From Lujinxingia vulgaris (GTDB lineage: Bacteria > Myxococcota_A > Bradymonadia > Bradymonadales > Bradymonadaceae), in assembly GCF_007997005.1 (NCBI RefSeq), contig NZ_VOSL01000055.1:1-64000 (forward strand): 64,000 nucleotides of DNA, read 5' to 3'. The position numbers and the translations under genes were made by a program. This document shows, in pieces, positions 7,816 to 16,934 of the stretch (its first letter is position 1; each line of letters begins with the position of its first letter). The notes beneath the pieces were generated by a model. That model had not been told where the DNA came from and did no database searches. It worked only from the letters and a program-made list of their open reading frames with translations.

Positions 7816-10434
7816 TCAGCTCCCCCGGTGCACGAAGGCGATGGTGACGCCGTCGCCGCCTTCTTCGCGTTCGCCGCGACGGAACTCGCGCACGTAGCGG
7901 GACTGGGGGAGGTGGCCGCGCACGGCGCGTTTGAGGGCGCCGGTGCCGTGGCCGTGGATGATGTAGACGCCTTCGATGTTCTGGAGGTAGGCGCTGTCTA
8001 AGAAGAGGTCGAGCTTGTCGAGGGCCTCATCGGCGCGCATGCCGCGCAGGTCGACGGAGTTGTCGGAGGTCTGGGGCAGGAGGACGGCGTCGCCGGAGGG
8101 GGAGGCGGTCGGGCCGGGGGCTGTGCGTCGGGAGGAGCCCGAGGAGGTGGGGCGGCCGCGGCGGTGGTTGCGGCGCTCGGACTCGCTGACGTGGAAGAGG
8201 TCGTCGGTGTTGACGTTGACCTTGAGATCGCCCAGCTGCACGCGGGCCTGGGCGTCGCCCGGGGCGTATTGAAGCACCCGGCCAGCGCGCTTGAAGGGGC
8301 GGCAGTAGACGGTCATGCCCTCTTCGAGCTCGTCGGGGGTTACCGGGCTCAAGCCCTCGGGGCCGGAGCGCGGGGGGCGCGTCTTTTCCTGGGTCTTTTC
8401 GACAGTCTCTTCGGCCGCTTTGAGGCGTTTTTGCATGGCCTGAAGTTCGTGTTCGGTGCGGTCACCGGCCTCGACGGTCTTCTGGCTCTTGAGCGTCTTG
8501 AGCTCCTGGCGGATGCGCTCGCGGGCCTGGCGAAGATCCTCGCGAAGTTTGCGCGTCTCGCCAAAGAGCTGGTCGCGATCTTTTTGCAGAAGCTCGGCGT
8601 ACTTCTTTTTGTAGCGAGCCGCGCGGGTCTCGGCCTCCTGGCGGGTCTGGCGCAGGCGGTCTTTTTCGAGGTGCAGCTCGCGGACCTGATCTTCGAGGCT
8701 CTCCAGGACCTCTTCGACGCTGTGGTGGTCCTGGCCCTCCAGGATGGCTAAGGCGCGGTCGATGAGGGGCTGCTCCATGCCCAGTCGTGCGGCGATGCGC
8801 ACGGCGAAGGAGCTGCCGGGGATGCCCATGGTCATCTGGTAGGTGGGGCTGAGCGAGTCGAGGTCAAAGCCCATCGACGCGTTGGCAAAGTGCTCGCTCT
8901 GGTAGGCCAGGGTTTTGAGGCCTTCAAGGTGGGTGGTGACCACGGTGGTGGTGCCGCGGCTGGCCAGGTTCTCGAGCAGCGAGACGGCCAGGGCGGCGCC
9001 CTGCATGGGGTCGGTGCCCACGAAGAGCTCATCGAGGAGCACCAGCGAGCGGGGGCCGCAGCGGTCGAGGAAGCGGTTGATGTTGGTGACGTGGCCGGAG
9101 AAGGTGCTCAGGTCGCGCTCGATGGACTGCTCGTCGCCCACGTCGGTGTAGATCTGCTCGAAGAGGGGGATGGCGCTGCCCTCGTCGGCGGGGATGGGCA
9201 GGCCGTGGCGGACCATCATGGCGAGCAGGCCGGTGGTTTTGAGCGAGACGGTCTTGCCGCCGGTGTTGGGGCCGGAGACGATGAGCACGCGGCGCGGTGG
9301 GGTGATGGCGATGTCGTTGGGGACGGTCTCATTATGCGGTCGGCCGTCGGGGAGCTCGCTGGCGAGCTTGAGAAAGAGCAGGGGGTGGCGGGCCTGGCGA
9401 AGCTCCAGCGGGCCCTCGGTGAGCGTGGGGACGGTGGCGCGCAGTTTGCGGCTTAAGCGGGCGCAGGCCAGGACCACGTCGAGGTAGGCCAGAAGCTCGA
9501 CATTTCGGAAGAGCGTGGCGGCGTGCGTGGCGACCAGGCCGGAGAGGCGTTTGAGGATGCGCTCCTCCTCGTCGGCCAGCTCGATCTGGGCCCAGCGCAG
9601 CTGGTTGTTGAGTTCGACAAGCTCGGTGGGCTCGATGAAGAGGGTCTGGCCGCTGGCGGAGTAGTCGTGGACGATGCCCGGGACGTGGCCTTTAGCGCCG
9701 GCGCGGATGGGGATGACGTAGCGGTCCTCGCGCACGGTGACGTAGTCGTCGCGCAGGGCGTGGTCGAGATCGCGGGATTTGAGCAGGCGGTCGACGCTGG
9801 AGGCGATGCGATCTTGCTGATTTTGCACCGCGCGGCGAAGTTTGCCGAGGTCGGGGCTGGCCTGATCGGAGAGGCGTCCGCCGGGCTCGATGGCAAAGGC
9901 CAGCGTGGAGCGAAGATCGCTTAAAGGATCGACGAGCGCGCCGATGGCGCTCAAGCTCGGGAGCTCGGCGCTGCGGCTTGTGAAGTAGCGGGCCACCCGG
10001 GCGGCGACGTCGCAGTTGCGGGAGATGGCCTCGAGATCTTCGGCGCGAAGCGCGCCCTGGCGGGTGACGTGCTGCAGGGCGCGGCGGATCTCGCGCAGGC
10101 CGCCCAGCGGGGGGGCGTCGTCGGTTTCGAGCAGGGCCATCAGCTCGGCGCACTCCTTGAGGCGGCGCTCGACCAGGGGGGCGGCGGGCAACGGGCGCAG
10201 CTCCTCGATGAGGAATTGCCCCTCGGGGGTGCGGGCCAGGCGATGGAGCTCTTCGAGGAGCTCTGGCCACTGCAGATCGCGCAGCGACTTTTTGGGGATG
10301 TCGCGCTCGGTGTCGGCGGGCTCTTCGACCAGGGGGCGCAGCGTGGCCTTGAGCAGGCGCGCGGCGTCGGGGGGAAGTTGGTCGAGGACGGCGTCGCAGG
10401 CCAGCGACGAGGTGGAGGCGTTCTCAGAGGTCAT
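7816..10434 (-). CDS. mutS2: MutS2 family ATPase/endonuclease with Smr domain
   Basis: An 872-aa protein with the full MutS2 layout. It has an N-terminal core and lever region, an ABC-type ATPase with Walker A GPNTGGKT (about residues 388-395), the GDEQSIERDLSTFSGH segment and Walker B LVLLDELFVGTDP, then a long charged coiled coil (about 555-680). A C-terminal Smr nuclease domain carries VDLRGMRADEAL and IIHGHGTGALK. MutS2 proteins bind branched DNA and suppress homologous recombination, and in some species act on collided ribosomes. Length is longer than the usual 780 or so residues, mainly through N-terminal and pre-Smr linkers. The kinase gene ends 57 bp upstream. Confidence 0.95.
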   Translation of the reverse strand: MTSENASTSSLACDAVLDQLPPDAARLLKATLRPLVEEPADTERDIPKKSLRDLQWPELLEELHRLARTPEGQFLIEELRPLPAAPLVERRLKECAELMALLETDDAPPLGGLREIRRALQHVTRQGALRAEDLEAISRNCDVAARVARYFTSRSAELPSLSAIGALVDPLSDLRSTLAFAIEPGGRLSDQASPDLGKLRRAVQNQQDRIASSVDRLLKSRDLDHALRDDYVTVREDRYVIPIRAGAKGHVPGIVHDYSASGQTLFIEPTELVELNNQLRWAQIELADEEERILKRLSGLVATHAATLFRNVELLAYLDVVLACARLSRKLRATVPTLTEGPLELRQARHPLLFLKLASELPDGRPHNETVPNDIAITPPRRVLIVSGPNTGGKTVSLKTTGLLAMMVRHGLPIPADEGSAIPLFEQIYTDVGDEQSIERDLSTFSGHVTNINRFLDRCGPRSLVLLDELFVGTDPMQGAALAVSLLENLASRGTTTVVTTHLEGLKTLAYQSEHFANASMGFDLDSLSPTYQMTMGIPGSSFAVRIAARLGMEQPLIDRALAILEGQDHHSVEEVLESLEDQVRELHLEKDRLRQTRQEAETRAARYKKKYAELLQKDRDQLFGETRKLREDLRQARERIRQELKTLKSQKTVEAGDRTEHELQAMQKRLKAAEETVEKTQEKTRPPRSGPEGLSPVTPDELEEGMTVYCRPFKRAGRVLQYAPGDAQARVQLGDLKVNVNTDDLFHVSESERRNHRRGRPTSSGSSRRTAPGPTASPSGDAVLLPQTSDNSVDLRGMRADEALDKLDLFLDSAYLQNIEGVYIIHGHGTGALKRAVRGHLPQSRYVREFRRGEREEGGDGVTIAFVHRGS

Positions 10435-10491
10435 AGCGAAGCTTAAGCTTAGGAGCGCTTGGAAGCGAGGTAAGGAGGATGGGACGGGGTG

Positions 10492-12018
10492 TCACTGGGC
10501 CGGGGCGGTGGGCAAATAGACGCGCACGCGGGTGCCCTGGCCGGGGGTGGAGTCTACGGAGATGTCGCCGTCCATGCCGGCGACCAGCCCCTGGCAGACG
10601 AAGAGTCCCAGGCCGGCACCGTCGCCGATCCCCTGGGTGGTGAAGAAGGGCTCAAACGCCCTGGCGAGGACGTCTTCGCCCATTCCGCGGCCGTTGTCAC
10701 GGATCTCGAGCAAAACGAAGTCCTCGCGATCGCTGAGTTTGAGGGTGACGTCGATGCGGGCGTTCTCCGGGCTGAGGTCGCTGACGGCGTCCGCGGCGTT
10801 GTCGATGAGGTTCCAGATGATCTGGACGACGCCGATCTCGCTGGCCCAGACCTGGGGGACGTCGTCGATGCGGGTGACCAGGCGAGCGACCGGGAGGATG
10901 CGAGACTCGGCTCGGCGCAGCGCCCAGGTGGTGAGTCGGGCCATATCCAGGTGTTCGGCGCGGCTCTGCGCGGCGTCGGAGAAGGAGCGAAGATCGTCGA
11001 TGATGGAGCGGACCCGGTCGATGCCGGTCTGAACTTTGAGGATGGCCTGTTGGATGTCGTCGACGGCTTCGGTCACGACGTGGTCGGCGGCGTAGGCCTG
11101 GTGAATGGCGACGAGCTCTTCGGTCACAAACTCGAGGTTGGCGAGCACGATGGCCAGGGGGTTGTTGATCTCGTGGGCGACGCCGGCGGCCAGGCTTCCG
11201 ACGGCGGCCATTTTGCTGCTGGTGAGCAGGCGCTGGCGCAGCCGGTGCAGGTCGGTGACGTCGAAGATGGCCCCGTCGAGGTAGGTGATCTGGTCGACGC
11301 CGGCGTAGACCGCGCGGCCGCGCTCCCAGATATGACGCACCGAGCCGTCAGTGTGGATCATGCGGTAGTGCAGCTCGAAGGGCTCGTGGCGGGCGACGGC
11401 GCTGGAAATCTCACTTCGAATATAGGCGCGATCCTCGGGGTGGGTGACCTGATCGAGGCTCGTACGGTGCTCGAGGAAATCGATGGCAGGGCGTCCGACG
11501 AGCTCCTCGATGCGCTCGGAGATAAAGATCGCGCTCCAGTCTTCGTCCATCCGGCAGCGGTAGACGACCCCGGGGAGGTTCTCGACCAGGGCGCGAAAGC
11601 GCTGCTCGCTCTGCCGCAGGTTGTTGCGCTCGCGGAAGGCGGCGGTGACGTCGCGCAGGATCAGCAGGGCGCGCTCCGAGCTCAGTGGCGAGAGTCGGGC
11701 CTCGATGCTGGCCAGGTTGTGCTCGTGGGGGACCAGGCACTCCAGGGTAACGCTCTGCTGGAGGGTGAGCGCGTCGGTCAGCGCCGACTGAAGTCGGTCG
11801 GCGGTTGCGCGGGGTAGAAGATCGCGCAGCGCGTGGCTTTCAAGGGCTTCGGGAGGGTGCGCGAGCACGGCGCCAGGGCTTCCGGCGTGGTGCGCGCAGA
11901 TGGTTGCGACCGCGTCGAGCTCCAGGATGAGGTCGGGGAGCGCGGCGAGGATGGCGGAGGCGCCGGAGGGGGCCGGAGTCTCGGAGGCGGCGATGTCGGG
12001 GTGTTTGCGCGCAGACAT
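10492..12018 (-). CDS. PAS-domain sensor histidine kinase (soluble)
   Basis: A 508-aa kinase with no obvious membrane helix, so probably cytoplasmic. A weak PAS domain (about residues 20-130) is followed by a clearer PAS/PAC unit (about 140-260). Next come the phosphoacceptor H-box GVAHEINNPL (about residue 280) and a HATPase domain with an N-box (LIDNAAD), a G1 box (EIRDNGRGM) and G2 (GAGLGLFV). No receiver domain and no response regulator gene is adjacent, so it is an orphan whose partner cannot be named. It is read in the same direction as mutS2 and may share its transcript. Confidence 0.9.
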   Translation of the reverse strand: MSARKHPDIAASETPAPSGASAILAALPDLILELDAVATICAHHAGSPGAVLAHPPEALESHALRDLLPRATADRLQSALTDALTLQQSVTLECLVPHEHNLASIEARLSPLSSERALLILRDVTAAFRERNNLRQSEQRFRALVENLPGVVYRCRMDEDWSAIFISERIEELVGRPAIDFLEHRTSLDQVTHPEDRAYIRSEISSAVARHEPFELHYRMIHTDGSVRHIWERGRAVYAGVDQITYLDGAIFDVTDLHRLRQRLLTSSKMAAVGSLAAGVAHEINNPLAIVLANLEFVTEELVAIHQAYAADHVVTEAVDDIQQAILKVQTGIDRVRSIIDDLRSFSDAAQSRAEHLDMARLTTWALRRAESRILPVARLVTRIDDVPQVWASEIGVVQIIWNLIDNAADAVSDLSPENARIDVTLKLSDREDFVLLEIRDNGRGMGEDVLARAFEPFFTTQGIGDGAGLGLFVCQGLVAGMDGDISVDSTPGQGTRVRVYLPTAPAQ

Positions 12019-12171
12019 GAGGAGCTCGCGATGAGTCGGTTTCCGAGGCGGTCGGCCGTTGCCAGAGTCATGAGGCGCGCACCCGACAAGGCCGATGTGC
12101 TCGCCCCTTCGCTATCGTAGCCTTGATGCTCGCGAAAAGTCGAGTTGACCGAGAGGTGAAAGCCCCGTCGA

Positions 12172-13305
12172 TCAGGCGTTGGGGTAGGTGCGACCGGCCC
12201 AGGTGAGCTGGCCACGAAGGGTCTGGCGAAACGAGTTTAAGGCAATCGCGATCAGCGCCAATACACCCAGGGGGTGAAGCAGCACGCTTAAGGGGGGGTG
12301 AGCGAAGCGGATGGCGAGCAGCGTGCGGTAAAGGAGGTTAAGCGCGACGGCGACCAGGAGCGGGGTGGTCGGCGGCGCGAGTGCGGGGAGGAGCACGCTG
12401 AGGGGCAGGAGGAGAAAGGGCAATACAAAGGCGCTGAGGTAAAGGATGACGACCAGAAGGAGCAGGGCGGGGTTTTTGCCCATGCCCGGGTAGATGTTTT
12501 TGGTAAACCCCTCCCAGACTGAGGGGGCGTCGCGGTACATGCGGCATCGCGCCAGATGGGTGCCGTCGGCGAACGCGACGGTGAGGCCGGCCTCTTTGGC
12601 GCGGCGACCGAAGGCCATATCATCGACCAGGGCGTCGCGGATGGCCTCAAAGCCGCCGATGCGCGCGTAGGCCTGGCGCGAGGTCATGAGGATCTGGCCG
12701 TTCATGGCCAGGAAGTCAGCGCGTCGGGTGTGGGGGATGAGCAAGAGCGGCAACCAGCTCACGTACGTCAGGTGGAGCAAGGGCAGGATGAGGTGCTCAA
12801 AGAAGGAGCCTGTGACCTGAGCGGGTACGGCGCTGACGACGTCGGCGTTGTAACGCTTCTGCCAGGCGGCGAGCTGCGAGAAGGCGTCGGGGAGGAGCCG
12901 TACATCGGCGTCGATGAAGAGGAGGTGTGGATGGGTGGCGTGGCTGGCGAGCTGGTGGCAGGCGTGACATTTACCCGCCCACCCGGCGGGCAGCGGCTTT
13001 GCTGCGGGGAGGCGCAGCGCGGGGAGCTCGCTGGCGAGCGTCTGGAGGATGTGGGAGGTGCGGTCGGTGGAGTGGTCGTCGTAGGCGATGATCTCGAGCT
13101 GCATCTCGGGGTGAGCTGCGGCAGCCGTGGCCACGCTGCGGACGCAGTCTTCGATGTTGGCTTCTTCATTGCGGGCCGGGATCAGCACGGAGATCGCCGC
13201 CGGGGGCGCGGCGGCCCGGAGGCGGCGCGGCCAGGTCAGCAGGTTGAAGAGACCGATGGCGGTGGCCAGGGCGATAGGGGCCACAATCAGGGAAGTCAGG
13301 AGCAC
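12172..13305 (-). CDS. Family 2 glycosyltransferase, membrane-anchored
   Basis: A GT-A type transferase: AISVLIPARNEEANIEDC opens the nucleotide-sugar binding fold, YDDHSTDRT follows, and LFIDADVR is the metal-binding DxD. An N-terminal helix and three or four C-terminal helices (about the last 110 residues) place it in the inner membrane. Related enzymes glycosylate lipids, carotenoids or hopanoids, but I cannot tell which here. The open frame extends to an ATG at 13503, but that leader is Arg/Ser/Pro-rich and unlike the family. I prefer the GTG at 13305, directly before the first membrane helix, giving about 377 aa; that start has only a weak ribosome site. Confidence 0.75.
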   Translation of the reverse strand: MLLTSLIVAPIALATAIGLFNLLTWPRRLRAAAPPAAISVLIPARNEEANIEDCVRSVATAAAAHPEMQLEIIAYDDHSTDRTSHILQTLASELPALRLPAAKPLPAGWAGKCHACHQLASHATHPHLLFIDADVRLLPDAFSQLAAWQKRYNADVVSAVPAQVTGSFFEHLILPLLHLTYVSWLPLLLIPHTRRADFLAMNGQILMTSRQAYARIGGFEAIRDALVDDMAFGRRAKEAGLTVAFADGTHLARCRMYRDAPSVWEGFTKNIYPGMGKNPALLLLVVILYLSAFVLPFLLLPLSVLLPALAPPTTPLLVAVALNLLYRTLLAIRFAHPPLSVLLHPLGVLALIAIALNSFRQTLRGQLTWAGRTYPNA

Positions 13306-13649
13306 GGCTGGCCTGCTTGATAAGGAGCGAGAGGGAGAGGCGACGACACCAACGGCGCCAAGATGGTCTCTGCGCACACTATGTCCAGCGCGAAGTGGTG
13401 AGGGGGGGGTGGGGTATGACGCCGTGAGCGATCGTTGACGGCGTGTCTGCTGCGTTGAGAGCACCTCGGGCAGGGTTGCAAAGCCTCGACGATGCTGCCG
13501 CATTCTCTTTCGTTTCTCGCCTTGCTCGAGACGCTCTCAACCTCGCCGTCATCGACATCCATTTCTGCCCACGGCGTCGTAGGGGGTGTTATCGAGAAGG
13601 CGCGTCGGGTAGAGAGAAGGGGACGTGTATCTGTGTGGCGAGGTCAGAG

Positions 13650-14447
13650 GTGGTGGACGTTCGAGACATTCGAGGGAGGACGAGGCCGGGGCGGCTGCGG
13701 ATGCTGGATCGTTTTGTCGTGGCGCGACTTCTCGGCGCCTTTAATACGGGCTCGACCGAGGTTGTGGTGGACGTGGGGTTTGGGCAGGAGGGGTGGACGA
13801 CGCGGGAGCTTTTTGAGGCGCTCTCCGAGGCGGCGGTGGCCTGCGAGGTGGTCGGTGTGGAGGTGGAGCCCGGGCGGGTGAGGGCGGCGCAAGAGTTGGC
13901 CTGTGAGGGGCTTCGCTTTGTGGAGGGCGGGTTTGATTTAAAGCGGGCGGTGGGGAGGGAGGCCCGGCTTGTGCGGGCGATGAATGTGCTGCGTCAGTAC
14001 GGGCCGCATGAGGTTGCCGAGGCGCATCGTGCCTGGGGAGAGGTGTTGGGCGAGGGGGGCTATCTGGTGGAGGGGACCTGCGATGGGGAGGGCGCGATTG
14101 GCTCGGCGCACCTGATGCAGAAGCGTCAGGGCCGAGTTGAGAAGGTGGGGCTTATGATGTGGACGGATTTTTCCAAAGGGTTTGGCCCCTGGATGTTTCG
14201 GGACTGGCTGCCGGCGGATCTTCGCCGAAGTCTGCGGCCGGGGCGGCAGGTCGACGGGGTGGAGATGTACGGGGTGTTGCAGCGCTGGGCGGAGCTCGCC
14301 GGTGAGGAGCGGCGGGCAGGCGTGCGAGGGAACCGGGAGGTGTTTGAGCGCTCGCTTGCGCGGCTCGCCGACGAGGTGGGTGTGCTGGAGGAAGGTCGGG
14401 CGTTGTGGGGCGAGGGGATTGTGGTTGTGGGTGGGGCGTGTGGGTGA
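13650..14447 (+). CDS. Class I SAM methyltransferase-like protein
   Basis: About 265 aa. EVVVDVGFGQEGWTT fits motif I of a Rossmann methyltransferase, VVGVEVEPGRV fits motif II, and VRAMNVLRQYGPHEV plus GGYLVEGTCDG fit the later strands. I recall a similar layout in uncharacterised methyltransferases of actinobacteria. Neither substrate nor active residues can be named. The open frame begins at 13443, but the first 69 codons look non-coding; GTG at 13650 (or 13653), after GCGAGG, is a reasonable start. ATG at 13701 is also possible. Confidence 0.65.
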   Translation: MVDVRDIRGRTRPGRLRMLDRFVVARLLGAFNTGSTEVVVDVGFGQEGWTTRELFEALSEAAVACEVVGVEVEPGRVRAAQELACEGLRFVEGGFDLKRAVGREARLVRAMNVLRQYGPHEVAEAHRAWGEVLGEGGYLVEGTCDGEGAIGSAHLMQKRQGRVEKVGLMMWTDFSKGFGPWMFRDWLPADLRRSLRPGRQVDGVEMYGVLQRWAELAGEERRAGVRGNREVFERSLARLADEVGVLEEGRALWGEGIVVVGGACG

Positions 14448-14511
14448 TTTGGGTGTGGTGGAAAGGTGTTGTTTTTCAGTGGTTTAGGCGCATTAAGGGC
14501 AAGGCGTGGAG

Positions 14512-14665
14512 AGGCCGAGGGTCAGGTTTTGCGGTGTTGTGAGGGTGACCGGGGGTCAGGTTTTGCGGTGCAGTGAGAGTGACCGAGGGTCAGGTTTTGC
14601 GGTGCAGTGAGAGTGACCGAGGGTCAGGTTTTGCGATGATGTGAGCGTGACCGAGGGTCAGGTTT
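14512..14665. repeat. GACC-N3-GGTC array, 34-bp period, five copies
   Basis: GACCGRGGGTCAGGTTTTG recurs at 14547, 14581, 14615 and 14649, an exact 34-bp period, preceded by a slightly shifted GGCC copy at 14512. The spacer (GCGGTGCAGTGAGAGT) is conserved as well. It lies between two rightward genes. The unit length equals that of the array at 32451, though the spacer sequence differs. Confidence 0.9.
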
Positions 14666-14698
14666 TGAGGTTCGGTTTCGTGTGCGGAGCGGTTGAGG

Positions 14699-15229
14699 AT
14701 GGACGAAAAACGTGGAGCAGCGGGGCGGATTCTGGTGAGCGCGTGTTTGCTCGGCCGGGAGGTGCGCTATGACGGACGAGCGTCGCGGGTGGAGGAGGAC
14801 GAGGGGAGCCGCTGGCTGCAGCGTATGCAGGAGCAGGGGCGTGTGGTGATGGTCTGCCCGGAGGTCTCGGGAGGGCTGGGGGTGCCTCGGCCGCCGGCGG
14901 AGCTTGTGGGTGGGGATGGGGAGGCGTTCTGGCGCGGGGAGGCGCGTGTGATGACGCGCGAGGGCCAGGATGTGAGCGCGGCCTTTGAACAAGGGGCTCG
15001 GGTGGCGCTGGAGCTCGCGCAGCGTCACGGGGTGTGCGCAGCGGTGCTCAAAGCACGCAGCCCCTCGTGTGGAGGGGCTGCGGTGTACGACGGACGTTTT
15101 CAGGGGCGGCTGGTCGCAGGGCAGGGCGTGAGCGCGGCGCTACTACGACGCGCCGGCATCCAGGTCTTCAGCGAAGAGGAGCTGGACGCAGCGCGCCGTT
15201 TTGTCGAGGGGGACGGCGTGCCCGGCTAG
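14699..15229 (+). CDS. DUF523 family protein
   Basis: A 176-aa protein of the DUF523 (YbbK) family. The family hallmarks are all present: SACLLGREVRYDG near the N-terminus, VCPEVSGGLGVPRPP, and LKARSPSCGG in the middle, supplying the conserved cysteines. The cysteine motifs suggest metal or FeS binding, but the biochemical role is not established. I chose the ATG at 14699, 6 bp after GGAGCGG; an upstream TTG at 14693 is less likely. Its 3' end nearly touches the convergent PPC lipoprotein gene (3-bp gap). Confidence 0.85.
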   Translation: MDEKRGAAGRILVSACLLGREVRYDGRASRVEEDEGSRWLQRMQEQGRVVMVCPEVSGGLGVPRPPAELVGGDGEAFWRGEARVMTREGQDVSAAFEQGARVALELAQRHGVCAAVLKARSPSCGGAAVYDGRFQGRLVAGQGVSAALLRRAGIQVFSEEELDAARRFVEGDGVPG

Positions 15230-15232
15230 CGC

Positions 15233-16738
15233 TCAGACGCTCTGGCCGCTGGGGCCGCTCTTGATGAGCTGAAGCTCAAACTGCCCGACCGATTCGCCGC
15301 CGAAGCTGGTGACGACGACCTTGTAGGTGCCCGGGGTGAGCTGGCGGTTGATGCGAGAGTCGGTGGTCTGGCCGTTGTCGTCGTTCTCTTCGATGAGCTG
15401 GTTGTTCTCGTCGAGGAGCACCAGGTAGGTGTCGAAGGCGTCGGAGCGAAGATCGATCTGGACCTGCGAGGTCTCGTCGACTTCGAGGGTGTAGACCTTG
15501 CCGACACCGGGGCGGTTGGGCAGACCGCTGTCGGCCGGGAGGATGAAGCTGGAGAAGGAGTCGCCGGGGGTCACCGAGGTGCGATCATCGAGGGTGATGT
15601 GCTCGGTGTTGAGCGTGTAGGGGCCCGAGGGGCGGTTGGCAATCGAGCTTGCGACCAGAGTGTAGTCGCCGGCTTCGAGCTGCTGGACGATCCGGGGGTT
15701 GAGCGCGCCGGCGGAGTCGTCATCTTCGGCCACCACTCGCCCGTTGCTGTCGAGCAGGTAGAGGTAGGCGTCAAAGGAGGAGGTCTCCATTTGAAGGCTG
15801 ACCGCGCCGGCCTCATCGAGGGTAAAGGGGAAGGCGAAGCCGGGGCGGCTGGCCGCGCCGTGCACCGTCGGCGCCAGGCCATAGATGCCGCGGTAGGGCT
15901 CGCCGAAGATGAACTTCTCGGAGACCTGGGCGTTCTCGGTGGCGACGTCCAGGATGAACGCGCCCTGGCCCTGGCCCTGGTAGGAGTTGACCAGGATCTG
16001 GTAGGTGCCCGCCGGGAAGAGCGAGAGAATGCGCGAGTTGGTGGAGGCGGCGGCGACCGGGTCGTTGGCGTCGTCGTTTTCGGCCAGAAGTTGCGAGGTC
16101 TCGGCGTCGAGGACGCTCAAGTAGGTGTCAAACTCGGTGGAGCGGGCGCTGATGTTGAGCAGGGCATCGTCTTCCAGGGTGAGGGTGTAGGAGGCCGCGG
16201 GCACACCGCTGATGGGGTGGGCGCTCATGCCCTGGAAGAGAAAGCCGGTGGCGGAGCCGGGAAGATCGACGTCTTCCTGCATCGCGAGCAGAGAGGTTTC
16301 CAGCGAGAAGCTGCCGCTGCCGCCGGGGCTCTGGCTGGAGAGGACGATCAGGTAGGTGCCGGCGGTGGGGGCCTGGGCGATGAGGCGGGCCTGGGCGTCG
16401 GCGCTGGTCTGATTGAGGGTGGTGGCCAGCGGGGTGTAATCGGGGGCAAAGACGGTGAGCGCGGGGCTAAAGCCGTTGGCCGTGGATTTGACACGCAGGA
16501 CCTGGCCGGCGTCGAGGTCGACGGCGTAGGTGGTGTAGCGCGAGCCGTTGTTAGGGCTGATGAGTCCGGAGGCGCTTAAGGTGCCCGAGGCGCTGTCGTC
16601 GGCGCCGATGGTGCCGAGGTCCTCGGTGAGGAAAGGCCCCGAGGAGGAGGCGCAGGCCACGCTGAGCGAGGTGCAGAGGGTCAGGGAGAGACCGAGCAGA
16701 GAGTGTTTGGTGAGGCGCGATGAGAGCGAGAAAGACAC
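15233..16738 (-). CDS. Lipoprotein with four PPC-type beta domains
   Basis: About 501 aa. From the GTG at 16738, which follows CGGAG at 6 bp, the protein has a lipoprotein signal ending in LSVAC. It then carries four repeats of about 110-120 residues. Each contains a version of FDTYLSVLDAE...LAENDD followed by a GTYxxxVxS strand; this is the pre-peptidase C-terminal (PPC) fold. PPC domains usually flank secreted proteases, yet no catalytic domain is present, so it is probably a surface-exposed adhesion or binding protein. TATAGT on the coding strand about 60 bp upstream could be a -10 element. Confidence 0.8.
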   Translation of the reverse strand: MSFSLSSRLTKHSLLGLSLTLCTSLSVACASSSGPFLTEDLGTIGADDSASGTLSASGLISPNNGSRYTTYAVDLDAGQVLRVKSTANGFSPALTVFAPDYTPLATTLNQTSADAQARLIAQAPTAGTYLIVLSSQSPGGSGSFSLETSLLAMQEDVDLPGSATGFLFQGMSAHPISGVPAASYTLTLEDDALLNISARSTEFDTYLSVLDAETSQLLAENDDANDPVAAASTNSRILSLFPAGTYQILVNSYQGQGQGAFILDVATENAQVSEKFIFGEPYRGIYGLAPTVHGAASRPGFAFPFTLDEAGAVSLQMETSSFDAYLYLLDSNGRVVAEDDDSAGALNPRIVQQLEAGDYTLVASSIANRPSGPYTLNTEHITLDDRTSVTPGDSFSSFILPADSGLPNRPGVGKVYTLEVDETSQVQIDLRSDAFDTYLVLLDENNQLIEENDDNGQTTDSRINRQLTPGTYKVVVTSFGGESVGQFELQLIKSGPSGQSV

Positions 16739-16934
16739 AGCGAACTCCGGGAAAACAAAATCCAGTGATGAAAACACGTCGGTGACCATCGAGAGGCAGG
16801 ACTATAGTTGAGGAAGCGCGTGCATAAAAGGGGCAAGGTGGGTGGGCGCGGAAGGTGATGTGGTCACGAGCGCTCAAGGGGTTAGGTTCCCGGGGAGAGG
16901 GGTGGAGCGATGACGCGATTGAGGGAGGGGCGGG

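Noticed and set aside
13443-13649. N-terminal extension of the methyltransferase-like gene
   Set aside because: The first 69 codons are Arg/Ala-rich and look non-coding, while family resemblance begins near LRMLDRFVVARL.
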